Assembly: GCA_028818995.1 (NCBI GenBank)
Contig: JAPPMR010000057.1
Coordinates: 5,728-14,811 of the forward strand
From: Candidatus Poribacteria bacterium
Lineage (GTDB): Bacteria > Poribacteria > WGA-4E > WGA-3G
Length of the DNA: 9,084 bases
Direction: 5' to 3'
The translations under genes were made by a program, and so were the position numbers. How positions within the stretch are numbered: the stretch's first letter is position 1; the number at the start of each line of letters is the position of its first letter. The notes under the pieces are model-generated. The model was not told where the DNA came from and did not search any database. It was given only the letters and a program-made list of their open reading frames with translations. Below are positions 1 to 7,159 of this stretch, piece by piece.

Positions 1-215
1 ATCGCGTTTCGGAGGGATCTGAGGGCGGAATTGGCATCTGCAACTGTTTCAAATGTTGCAATGGTTACCGTTTTGTCCTCATCTTCGTCTTCTTCAAATT
101 CTACATTATCAATGAGAAGTTCCCATCCTGTTGCCGACGCCGGTGCTAGATAAGGGAGATCGTCTTCTTCTTCATGAATTTCCAAATGTTGATCATCTTC
201 TGTTCTAATGTACAT
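1..215 (-). CDS. Small acidic protein of unknown function, 3' end outside window
   Basis: An open frame of 71 codons starts at the ATG at 213-215 and runs off the left edge without a stop. The start is well supported: AGGAGAA (221-227) lies 5 nt upstream. The visible protein begins MYIRTEDDQHLEIHEEEDD and is very acidic, with a second run of Glu/Asp around residues 39-47. It ends in a segment (TIATFETVADANSALRSL) that resembles a strand followed by a helix. There is no signal peptide or membrane segment in the visible part. I do not recognise the family. It is separated from the vWA-like gene upstream in transcription by 216 bp holding inverted repeats, so it probably has its own promoter. 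That it is a gene is fairly sure; its function is unknown. Confidence 0.72.
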   Translation of the reverse strand, partial: MYIRTEDDQHLEIHEEEDDLPYLAPASATGWELLIDNVEFEEDEDEDKTVTIATFETVADANSALRSLRNA

Positions 216-254
216 TGTTATTCTCCTGTAAAACATAAAATTAAGCGATTACTT

Positions 255-278
255 GCTGTGTATTTTTTACAACACAGC
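255..278. repeat. 7-bp inverted repeat upstream of the acidic-protein gene
   Basis: GCTGTGT (255-261) and ACACAGC (272-278) form a perfect inverted repeat around a 10-nt AT-rich spacer. Its near edge lies about 40 nt upstream of the start of the small acidic gene, where a promoter or operator would be expected. It could bind a dimeric regulator or form a hairpin in a 5' leader. No clear -35/-10 pair was found next to it. Confidence 0.4.
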
Positions 279-298
279 CCACCATAAATCGAAAAAGT

Positions 299-431
299 AG
301 GTTGTTTTGTTACTCCGCACAACCTGCAAAGCGAAGAAAGTGTACTGCCATCGGAAATTTAGACCCTCTTTGAACCAAGATTGTGCTACACTCACAATCT
401 ACTTGAAAGGGGACTCTGATGGCGGTACATT
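299..431. repeat. Palindromic intergenic repeat, copy 1
   Basis: This spacer holds two stem-loops. The first is AGGTTGT (299-305) with ACAACCT (319-325), a perfect 7-bp inverted repeat. The second is AGATTGT (378-384) with ACAATCT (394-400), which extends outwards through an imperfect stem to CCC-T-CTTT (364-371) and AAAGGGG (406-412). Three segments recur in the spacer at 7160-7220. AGGTTGTTTTGTT heads both copies. ACAATCTAC followed shortly by GGGGAYTCTGA occurs in both. The core ATGGCGGT-x-CATT occurs here on the plus strand and there in reverse orientation. The last segment reaches the stop codon of the vWA-like gene. The second hairpin begins about 20 nt past that stop in its direction of transcription and could slow or end transcription, but no U-rich tract follows. 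Confidence 0.6.
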
Positions 432-1334
432 TTACTTGGAGTCCATGAATGGAACGAAGAATGAGTCAATCACTTCTTTCAACCGTTCTATAGGAATTTG
501 TCTATGAAACTCGGAATCTGTTATCGCTATAGAATCTAACCATTTTTCCCAATACGATTCTATGATGTCAAAATCTGCTGGATTCTCAATCCCTGCCTTT
601 TCATCTGCTCTGGGATTGATTTCTACCATCATAAATTTTATAGGGTAACTCTTGAAATCTTTTTTCGTCGGCGACAGCGTGGTGATCTCATCCTTCCAAT
701 TTGGATTGTTCTTCCATGCCTCTCGCCATTTCGGGATTATCATGAAATTCCCTTTGGGAAGATAGGCTTCAATAGTAGGATCAAATTTTAGATAGCCATC
801 CGACAAACAGATGATGTAGTTGTGAAATCCCTCCTTTTTTAGATGGTACCGCGCATAATTGTTAAACCAACTCCAAATATCAGCACCTGTAAAAGGATTG
901 TCCTTCCATTGGTATAATTCACGAATCGACTGAAGCATTAACTTTCTCTTTTCTTCAAACTTTGGTAAGTTTTCTCCAGTTGCCGAATCTTTAATAGTCA
1001 AATTTTTCATAATATTTGACGGAATTGAAGGTGCCTTGGGTTGCTTGGGAATCGCGACAGTGAGTTCGTGTGGAACCCGCCCTGGATCCATCACCGGTTT
1101 TCCAAGATGTTTCCGAATCAATTTCTCTTCAAACCAAGTGGTGATATAGTCAACGATTTCAATATCTCTTTGAATTTGCTCCGAGTGAGTATATTTATTA
1201 GACGGATCAACCCGATCGGATATATCAAGGACAATAACAATATTGACTGCCTCCGACGCGGGGGGTTTTAGTGTTTCTCCGGCTGCTTGCCAAACGACGA
1301 GAAACATAAAAAGCACAATACATACATTTTTCAT
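432..1334 (-). CDS. Exported von Willebrand factor A-like protein
   Basis: This is a 300-residue protein, third gene of a three-gene operon, starting 32 nt after the stop of the coiled-coil gene. A strong AAGGAGGT (1341-1348) lies 6 nt before the ATG. Residues 1-19 are a Sec-type signal peptide with a hydrophobic core (IVLFMFLVVW) and probable cleavage after AAG. The mature protein starts with a vWA-like fold: strand NIVIVLDISD (31-40), then T149 within FTGADIW and D179 within CLSDGY. These match the three metal-binding loops of a MIDAS. The first loop reads D37-I-S39-D-R instead of the classical DxSxS, so metal binding may be altered. No lipobox or second membrane segment is seen, so it should be periplasmic or secreted. 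vWA domains usually mediate protein-protein contact. The obvious candidate partner is the membrane protein encoded just upstream. The vWA call is good; the exact role is unknown. Confidence 0.82.
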   Translation of the reverse strand: MKNVCIVLFMFLVVWQAAGETLKPPASEAVNIVIVLDISDRVDPSNKYTHSEQIQRDIEIVDYITTWFEEKLIRKHLGKPVMDPGRVPHELTVAIPKQPKAPSIPSNIMKNLTIKDSATGENLPKFEEKRKLMLQSIRELYQWKDNPFTGADIWSWFNNYARYHLKKEGFHNYIICLSDGYLKFDPTIEAYLPKGNFMIIPKWREAWKNNPNWKDEITTLSPTKKDFKSYPIKFMMVEINPRADEKAGIENPADFDIIESYWEKWLDSIAITDSEFHRQIPIERLKEVIDSFFVPFMDSK

Positions 1335-1366
1335 AAGAATACCTCCTTGAATCTGATTTTCCGTTT

Positions 1367-3025
1367 CTACACAATAGTGGATTTGTAATTGCTAAGCGTT
1401 TGATCCGCTACCTGCTGGATTTCTTTGATTTCCGCCGATACTTCACTGGTTAACTCGGTTTTCTGCCATGCAACAAATCGACACCATCCGGTCACGAATT
1501 CTTTAACATGTTTTTCCATCCTCTTGGTATCTATAGGATTTCTTTCTGGCAGTTTCAATAAATCCTCCAACTGGTCAATTTCTGTTTGGTGTTTGTCTAC
1601 TTCCTCCTGAATGTTCCCAACTATCTCGTTGAGTGATACCACCTCTTTCTCCGTGTTTTCCTTTTCAGTTTCTATGCGACCAATTTCGATTTGAATTGGA
1701 TGTCTATCCGCTTGAATTCGCGCAGTTATCTGTGTATCAAGCGAATTAATTTCGTTTTCCAATCCCTCAATCGCGGCATCTATAGAGGCTAACCTAACAT
1801 CATACTCATGCTCCTTCTTTTTTATATATTCCCCGTAGGGACGGACTTTTTTCCACGATTCTAAGGTGGTATATATCGCACAGGTTAACAATAAAGACGG
1901 AACAAAACCCAAAAAAATAATTGCAGCTACATTGGATATCCAGTCCCATTTTGACACAGGGTCTTCACCATTAGTTGATTCCGTTTCTGTGCTCCCTCCT
2001 AACCTCATCCTCGCTGCCTCTTTAAGAGCATTTTGCGCTGCTATTCTATCCTGTTTTATATCCTCTATATTTTGCGAGATATTTTGTGCAATTATCACAT
2101 CAAACAGAAAAGTCAGTACCAAAAATATGGCGGCTCCTTTATTCAACCATTTTCCAAGGTTTGATTCGAGGAATTCGCTTATACAAAAATGAAGGGCGAT
2201 TGCAAAAACAATGAAAATCATCGGGAACAGAAGGACAAAGTAGTTTCTCTTGGGCTTATTGTCCCAGGCCCGCTGCCACGCGAAAGGATCTACATATTGA
2301 TTTAAAGCAGGAGCGGTTTGTTGACCGGATACGTCAGTTTGTTCATCGGTCCCTACTTGTTGACTGGATGTGTCAACTGGTTTATCAGGTTCCGGGGAGA
2401 AGGCTTTCATAGCAACAGAGGTATAAAATATATAGACATAGCCAAGTAATCCAATAAGTGATAATGTGTAACACACTGCAACAACACATTGCTTCGCAGA
2501 AAATCCGATTTTGGGCATATCTATCCCCGTGAGCACTACCAGATTTTTTAATACTTCCACCGTTAAAGGGATTTTCGATTCAGCTTCAAGTGTCGTTTTT
2601 TTTACCACCTTGCTTCTCAATTCTTGCTGGAATCCGTCCTTCTTATTACGCAAATCTTCAATAACAGGATCTGGTGAAGGCACCATCTTAGCCTCTGGAG
2701 GTGCATCCAACTTCCCCTTCAACTTAGCGAGAGTTGCCTCCTGCTCTGCTACCTTCACCTCTCTCGTTCTGATTTCCTTTTGGCACTCGTCCTTATTCTT
2801 CTCTAATTCTTTCTTTTCGTTCTCTAAAGACTCAATCTTTTCTCGGAACTGCTTGTGATTGGAGACTATCTCAAGCTCCTCGTTACGAACGATAACCTCA
2901 ATATGATTCTGCACTGCTTCCGCAATTCCTCTTCCCGCGGCCGCGGACGCATAGCCACTATCTGCACTATAGTAAGGTTTTCTATCCAAACCGGGGTTCA
3001 CTTCGTTTTCACGTTCAGTATTCAT
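1367..3025 (-). CDS. Four-pass membrane protein with two coiled coils
   Basis: This is a 552-residue protein, second gene of the operon, starting 24 nt after the GIY-YIG gene stops. AGGAGT (3033-3038) lies 7 nt before the ATG. Hydrophobic segments fall at about 179-202, 261-284, 297-315 and 363-386. Residues about 54-107 and 400-490 are rich in Glu, Lys and Gln with heptad-like spacing and should form coiled coils. The basic stretch after the fourth segment (WKKVRPYGEYIKKK) suggests a cytoplasmic C-terminus, which puts both coiled coils on the cytoplasmic side. The Ser/Thr/Gln/Pro-rich loop 203-260 would then face outwards, where the vWA-like protein is exported. That loop carries a 13-residue imperfect repeat (VDTSSQQ / TDVSGQQ). 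There are no nucleotide-binding or catalytic motifs. It may act as a scaffold or signal across the membrane, but this is inference. I do not recognise a named family. Confidence 0.85.
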   Translation of the reverse strand: MNTERENEVNPGLDRKPYYSADSGYASAAAGRGIAEAVQNHIEVIVRNEELEIVSNHKQFREKIESLENEKKELEKNKDECQKEIRTREVKVAEQEATLAKLKGKLDAPPEAKMVPSPDPVIEDLRNKKDGFQQELRSKVVKKTTLEAESKIPLTVEVLKNLVVLTGIDMPKIGFSAKQCVVAVCYTLSLIGLLGYVYIFYTSVAMKAFSPEPDKPVDTSSQQVGTDEQTDVSGQQTAPALNQYVDPFAWQRAWDNKPKRNYFVLLFPMIFIVFAIALHFCISEFLESNLGKWLNKGAAIFLVLTFLFDVIIAQNISQNIEDIKQDRIAAQNALKEAARMRLGGSTETESTNGEDPVSKWDWISNVAAIIFLGFVPSLLLTCAIYTTLESWKKVRPYGEYIKKKEHEYDVRLASIDAAIEGLENEINSLDTQITARIQADRHPIQIEIGRIETEKENTEKEVVSLNEIVGNIQEEVDKHQTEIDQLEDLLKLPERNPIDTKRMEKHVKEFVTGWCRFVAWQKTELTSEVSAEIKEIQQVADQTLSNYKSTIV

Positions 3026-3049
3026 AAAAATTACTCCTATTGATGCCTC

Positions 3050-3391
3050 TTAAAAACTTGGTATCCATTGCAGCCAACGCGGGCGACGCAACTCTTTTAA
3101 AATAGAAAAGTGCAGCTTTTTTAGCAATCGTGCGGCATCATCTGCTGGATATTTAAAGAATTCCCGCCTTGGATTAACACGGAACTCAGCAAGTTCTCTG
3201 TGCATTTCCTTCTCAAGTTTTTTACATTGTTCAAGCTCCAACTGTACGAAATTGACAGCAACTTCAAAAGGCATTGGAACGCCCGTTGATCGAGAGAGCT
3301 CATCTGCTCGTTTCTGGGCAGTCTCCATTGTATACCCAATCTTTATCAAGTCCGGCATAGCACGATTTTTCAAAATAAAGACACATCCCAT
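3050..3391 (-). CDS. T5orf172/MUG113 domain protein (GIY-YIG superfamily)
   Basis: This is a 113-residue protein and the first gene of the three-gene operon. A T5orf172/MUG113-type domain covers almost the whole length. The GIY-like strand is GCVFILKN (2-9) and the YIG-like element is IKIGYT (16-21). R28 in the following helix matches the conserved Arg. The later part has H64 preceded by Glu residues (EKEMH) and the characteristic RREFF (75-79). This fold belongs to the GIY-YIG nuclease superfamily and is common in phage proteins, homing-type proteins and defence loci. There is no DNA-binding domain or signal peptide, so it should be cytoplasmic. An in-frame TTG at 3413-3415 would add 8 residues. 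I prefer the ATG at 3389-3391 because AAAGGA lies 6 nt upstream and the domain starts right at this Met. Whether it cuts nucleic acid here is not shown. Confidence 0.83.
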   Translation of the reverse strand: MGCVFILKNRAMPDLIKIGYTMETAQKRADELSRSTGVPMPFEVAVNFVQLELEQCKKLEKEMHRELAEFRVNPRREFFKYPADDAARLLKKLHFSILKELRRPRWLQWIPSF

Positions 3392-3397
3392 TGTGAA

Positions 3398-3403
3398 TCC
3401 TTT
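3398..3403 (-). promoter_or_regulatory. Ribosome binding site deciding the GIY-YIG gene start
   Basis: AAAGGA on the minus strand lies 6 nt before the ATG at 3389-3391. It falls inside the reading frame that would be used if the upstream TTG were the start, and no comparable site stands before that TTG. It therefore favours the shorter, 113-residue product. Confidence 0.6.
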
Positions 3404-3499
3404 CGATAAACACAAGTTGTTTTCCGACGCATAACCTACAAAGTGAGTGTTACTTACAGGAGATCAACTCGATCAAATTTAGGGCTGTTTGTCAGAGAC

Positions 3500-3533
3500 A
3501 ATTGACCTAAACACTGATATGTGATCGTCAATT
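3500..3533. repeat. Inverted repeat in operon upstream region
   Basis: AATTGAC (3500-3506) and GTCAATT (3527-3533) are perfect inverted copies with a 20-nt spacer. Within the spacer, CAC and GTG flank TGATAT and could continue the symmetry. The site lies about 110-140 nt upstream of the GIY-YIG gene start. It is AT-rich and lacks a T-tract, so an operator is more likely than a terminator. Confidence 0.4.
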
Positions 3534-3855
3534 CCTTTTCGACACTCGCTGTCTTGTGTATCCTCTCCAACTACTATAATAAAGATATCTGTGCAACCAA
3601 TGTGTCGTGAACTTTATGCAACCGTTGTGCGTCGGGATGATACTGCTCATTCTAAAATTTCCGATCCGTTGAACGAGGGAAGTTGTTGCGCGCAAAAAGT
3701 TTATCAAACCTCCGGCGATAAAACAAACGACATCAAAGAGAACCGTCCACTGTTCCTATCGCGGGACCATTGACGTGAAAAGCCGATGTCGCGTCGACGC
3801 AAAATGTCTGGAGACCAACCTTATGAGTGGTAGGGAGGTTCAATCATTGTTCGAA

Positions 3856-6800
3856 TTACCTGATTTTTCCCGTGAGGTTTTCAAGCGGGAAGGCTTCATT
3901 ACTTTCCCAGACGGATTTCTGGACACGAATTTCTGCTTTACCTGCCTCGCCTTCCAATTCGACGCCAGGGGATATATCATCAGGATCGTTAGTCAGAACA
4001 GCTTCCTGTCCACCAATGTATTCACATAGTTCGGTTACGCGATCTCCAAATTTTTTACTAATATTTTTGATAAACCGCATATTCTGTTTCACAGTCTCGA
4101 AATTGAGATCGGTGTTTTCAGGTATTGGAACGACACAGAGTAAGAAATTCTCTGTTTTATCCAAAGCGTTCTGGGTCTGCTTGGAACTCATCTTGACGCT
4201 CTCGGTTCGCGCAGATTTCACCTCGATCCACCATTCTCGGACTCCCTGAGTTACGCCGAGAGTTATCAAATCAGACTCAACTATAAAATCCGCGCCGGTG
4301 TGAACAGGTTTCACCTCGAAACCCTCATCTTTCAAGCTATCGCCCACCCACTTTTCGACTTGTTGTCCCAAGGCCCGGTTCTGATCTACTCTTTGTTGTT
4401 GTTCATGACGCTCTACAAGTTCTTCAACGACTTGATTCAAGTCGTCCTCAAGTGTTTTCATGTTTGGGACTCGTTTCGCTAAAGTGACAAAGGGTTCCAA
4501 GTTGCCTTCAGCTAACTGATGAAGTTCCGCCATCTTTTGGATTACTGTGTCGCGTTCTTCATTATTCATAATAAATTCAAGCCGCAATTCAGAAGGCGTC
4601 AATCTTATTGCTTTCAAGAATTCGACAAGGACATGATTGTCATCCATCGCGCTAAGTTTCCAATTGCTACTTCGAAGCAAATTCGCGAGGGACTTCGCGT
4701 CTGGAGCGAAGCGTGAATCCCCCTGTCGAATCCATTGGTTGTTTCGCACGCCTTCCAGCCATGCAGCCTGATAACAATTGTGAGACTTTCCACAAGACTT
4801 ACATTCTATCGTTTGAGTCTCCAATGATTGATGCCCTGCCTTGATAAGATATTCGGTGAGGAATCGCCAGAACAAGCGACCACGCTCTGTGCTATTCCTT
4901 ACTCGGTCCATGATCGTCTCGCGTTCTACAAAATCGATAACACTTAAGGGGGCAGTCGCTTCGTGCCCCTCATTAACCCCCTGTAATTCTAAAGGCAATG
5001 CGTTGAGATGCGTCACCTCGCGGGATATTATCACATCTGTCCGAACAATATCTAAATCATCCAGATGTTTCCATACCTCCTGATCAGGCACCTTTTCAAA
5101 AAAAGCGTCATCCAAGATGCGTTCCGGTGGAAAAAGATCTGCAAACGGCTGTAAGTCTTTGTGCCATGAGCGAACCGGTGCCAACGGTGGCGTGCGATTA
5201 TCAGCACTTGACAGCTCAAGAACGGATTTGCCATCCACTGCGAACACAGGAAAATTAAATAAACGGGTGAACTTCTCTTGACCTACTATCCAATCAAAGA
5301 GGCTCACACTTGCTTCCTTGAAAGCAGCATCTGGATTCTCGTTAGCGCGATTTGTGAGATTCACGAGAAGTTTGTTAACAACTTCGTCATTTTTCATATA
5401 TCCGGGACCATCTTCTTGGTCTAATGAAGGAAGTCGCGGATCACGCAGTTCAAATCGGATACGCCATTCAAGCAACTCGGCGACTTCCTTTAGAACATCG
5501 TCTATGCCTGGATCTCGGTGGAGCTGCGACAATGAATGGAGCCAGCCCTCTTGGTCAGGAATAAAAGGAAGAGCGTGAATTATATGGTCGAATTCGTTAT
5601 CCCTGAGAAATCCATAAAGTTGATTTAACCATTCAACACCGCTAACATCTGCTCGAAGCAATTCCTGAAGATTCGTAAGATTGCCCCATCCTTGGGAGTT
5701 TTTCGTCTTTTCTACTATCTGTGATGCCAGTTGGTTACCATCAATTCCTGCCCGAAACATTGAGGTTTCTTCCCCAAGTATATTTGCCCAATTCTTGATG
5801 GTTTTACACCATCCTATTGCTTCTACTCGCCGCGGCAACTTCTCAGAATATTCTTTCCAAACTTCCAGTAAGTCCCAAAGAGCCTCCACGCCCTCGTCCT
5901 TTTCTGCTACTGGCAGTATAGCCTCTTTCATCAATATCGCGTTGCCAGTCTCATTGAGTACAACAGGAGTATCATAGATTGCTGCCATGAGTTTGTTTCT
6001 GACACACTTTTTTAGCCACTCCGCATCTACCCAATCGTTCCCTTGAATCGCAGGAACTTCTATCCATCGATGCGTGTGATGCCACGCGGCTGCTGCCGAA
6101 TGCTGAAGCAGGCGAGTAAGTAACACACAAGCTTCTTCAATAACGGCTTGATTGGTGTTATTTTCTGGGTCGTCGTTTTTCCCAAGATATACGCCATTCC
6201 GATTTTCTGTTGGCGTAAATTTGAAACTGTTGATGACAGCGGGAAAGCTAAACGTTTCGGTACCCACTAAAGGAAACCCTAAAAATAGCCGTGGCATATT
6301 CTCAACAGACCGGCATACCAAACTGCCATCTTCTGATTCCAGTGGGACGATGACTGAAGTTTCCATATCGCCTTTCGTCAGAAGATATTGTCTATCCTTT
6401 GAATTTCCATTCATGTCCTCTGTCACTGTAATTTGCTGAACGCTGGATGGATCCGATTCAGGGCGCTTTGCTTCAAAGCACAACTCTTCGCCGGGAAAAT
6501 CAATGTTTATTCGAGAAAATTGTGGATTGGAAATAACCACGTACGGGGCGCATTGCTTCAGTGTTTCAATTCCGGCTTCAACGGCTTGCTCTGCTTCCTG
6601 CTCTCTAATAGGATAGACGAATTGTGTCGTGAAAGAGTCGGGCAAAGACTCCGGACGGGCTTCCTTTATAGAACTCTTAAATGCCTCCCATGTCTGATCC
6701 ATTGACTCTTGAAGTGCTTTTACAGAATCAGGTTTACGCGCGAGGCGGAAATTAAACCAATTACCATCCTCCAGTTGACCCGAGACATCTATTTCCCACG

Positions 6801-7137
6801 ACAACAGATGAGTGGTCAGAAAACCGCTCCCATATTGTCCGATTGTCCTTTCATCTTCAACTTTCGTCGAACCGTAAAAAATGAGATGGGCTATCTCGTC
6901 CACTGTGAAACCGCGTCCATTGTGCAAAAAAACGAGTTCAGCCCCACTATATTTAACGGCTGCAATAAGGTGGTTATCAGCATCTGTCGAAACATCGCGG
7001 GCATTCTGTAGCAACTCCCAAATCCATCGCTTATGCCTACCGCTCGACTTCATCTCATTGAGGTGCTTGAAAACGCCCTGTGCTGTGTTCTCAATCAGAA
7101 CCTTTGTCCTCGTATCGTCATAGTTTTGGTTCATCAT
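3856..7137 (-). CDS. Large GHKL ATPase protein with C-terminal DUF3883-like nuclease domain
   Basis: This is a 1093-residue intact protein. AAGGAAG (7143-7149) lies 5 nt before the first ATG and 8 nt before a second adjacent ATG; either could be used. The N-terminus is a Hsp90/sacsin-type GHKL ATPase. The N box is WELLQNARD (40-48, with E41 and N45), the G1-like box is HNGRGF (72-77) and the G2 box is GQYGSGFLTTH (100-110). The G1 box has His where most GHKL enzymes have Asp. The middle (about 200-900) is long, helical-looking and unassigned. It contains C779, C782 and C788 with H786, a possible zinc site. A charged helix at about 895-920 leads to a C-terminal domain with GADFIV (D950) and WWIEVKSAR (E972, K974), the D...ExK pattern of PD-(D/E)XK-like and DUF3883 domains. 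There are no membrane segments, so it is cytoplasmic. Related architectures occur in defence islands, so restriction-like activity gated by ATP is plausible. It lies 187 nt from the upstream gene and 464 nt from the downstream gene and is probably its own transcript. Confidence 0.88.
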   Translation of the reverse strand: MMNQNYDDTRTKVLIENTAQGVFKHLNEMKSSGRHKRWIWELLQNARDVSTDADNHLIAAVKYSGAELVFLHNGRGFTVDEIAHLIFYGSTKVEDERTIGQYGSGFLTTHLLSWEIDVSGQLEDGNWFNFRLARKPDSVKALQESMDQTWEAFKSSIKEARPESLPDSFTTQFVYPIREQEAEQAVEAGIETLKQCAPYVVISNPQFSRINIDFPGEELCFEAKRPESDPSSVQQITVTEDMNGNSKDRQYLLTKGDMETSVIVPLESEDGSLVCRSVENMPRLFLGFPLVGTETFSFPAVINSFKFTPTENRNGVYLGKNDDPENNTNQAVIEEACVLLTRLLQHSAAAAWHHTHRWIEVPAIQGNDWVDAEWLKKCVRNKLMAAIYDTPVVLNETGNAILMKEAILPVAEKDEGVEALWDLLEVWKEYSEKLPRRVEAIGWCKTIKNWANILGEETSMFRAGIDGNQLASQIVEKTKNSQGWGNLTNLQELLRADVSGVEWLNQLYGFLRDNEFDHIIHALPFIPDQEGWLHSLSQLHRDPGIDDVLKEVAELLEWRIRFELRDPRLPSLDQEDGPGYMKNDEVVNKLLVNLTNRANENPDAAFKEASVSLFDWIVGQEKFTRLFNFPVFAVDGKSVLELSSADNRTPPLAPVRSWHKDLQPFADLFPPERILDDAFFEKVPDQEVWKHLDDLDIVRTDVIISREVTHLNALPLELQGVNEGHEATAPLSVIDFVERETIMDRVRNSTERGRLFWRFLTEYLIKAGHQSLETQTIECKSCGKSHNCYQAAWLEGVRNNQWIRQGDSRFAPDAKSLANLLRSSNWKLSAMDDNHVLVEFLKAIRLTPSELRLEFIMNNEERDTVIQKMAELHQLAEGNLEPFVTLAKRVPNMKTLEDDLNQVVEELVERHEQQQRVDQNRALGQQVEKWVGDSLKDEGFEVKPVHTGADFIVESDLITLGVTQGVREWWIEVKSARTESVKMSSKQTQNALDKTENFLLCVVPIPENTDLNFETVKQNMRFIKNISKKFGDRVTELCEYIGGQEAVLTNDPDDISPGVELEGEAGKAEIRVQKSVWESNEAFPLENLTGKIR

Positions 7138-7159
7138 AGAATCTTCCTTTCGTAAAATC

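Larger units (their letters stand above)
3392..3855. other. 464-bp non-coding stretch between ATPase gene and operon
   Basis: No convincing gene was found on either strand. It should hold the 3' end of the ATPase-nuclease transcript and the promoter of the three-gene operon, but no good minus-strand -35/-10 pair stands out. It does contain the 7-bp inverted repeat at 3500-3533, a small hairpin TTGTC-AGA-GACAA just before it, a perfect 10-bp palindrome GCGTCGACGC (3791-3800) and a weak 5-bp inverted repeat (3817-3821 / 3836-3840). On the plus strand, TATAAT (3575-3580) has a TTGTGT 15 nt upstream (3554-3559), which resembles a sigma-70 promoter. It points towards the ATPase gene and away from any plus-strand gene. 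A small RNA or an antisense transcript is possible but unproven. Confidence 0.55.

Noticed and set aside
307..507. Plus-strand open frame over the repeat and the end of the vWA-like gene
   Set aside because: It has no ribosome binding site and covers the inverted repeats plus antisense of a better-supported gene.
350..3665. Shared word TCTAAATTTCCGAT (minus strand, 350-363) and TCTAAAATTTCCGAT (plus strand, 3651-3665)
   Set aside because: One 14-15 nt AT-rich match with an indel is not convincing beyond chance, and the flanks do not match.
3545..3667. Minus-strand open frame of about 40 codons in the same gap
   Set aside because: There is no Shine-Dalgarno before the ATG and no recognisable motif; its length is within chance.
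3591..3773. Plus-strand open frame of 60 codons in the 464-bp gap
   Set aside because: It begins with GTG without a Shine-Dalgarno, its composition is not protein-like and I recognise no domain. The TATAAT just upstream is not enough to call a gene.
4300..7123. Many plus-strand open frames across the ATPase-nuclease gene
   Set aside because: They are antisense shadows of a continuous 1093-codon gene with clear domains and a good ribosome binding site.
432..7137. Assignment to a named defence system
   Set aside because: I considered BREX, DISARM, Zorya, Druantia, Hachiman, Septu and the MutL/Z1-type system. None has this gene set, and no helicase, methyltransferase or PglZ is present.
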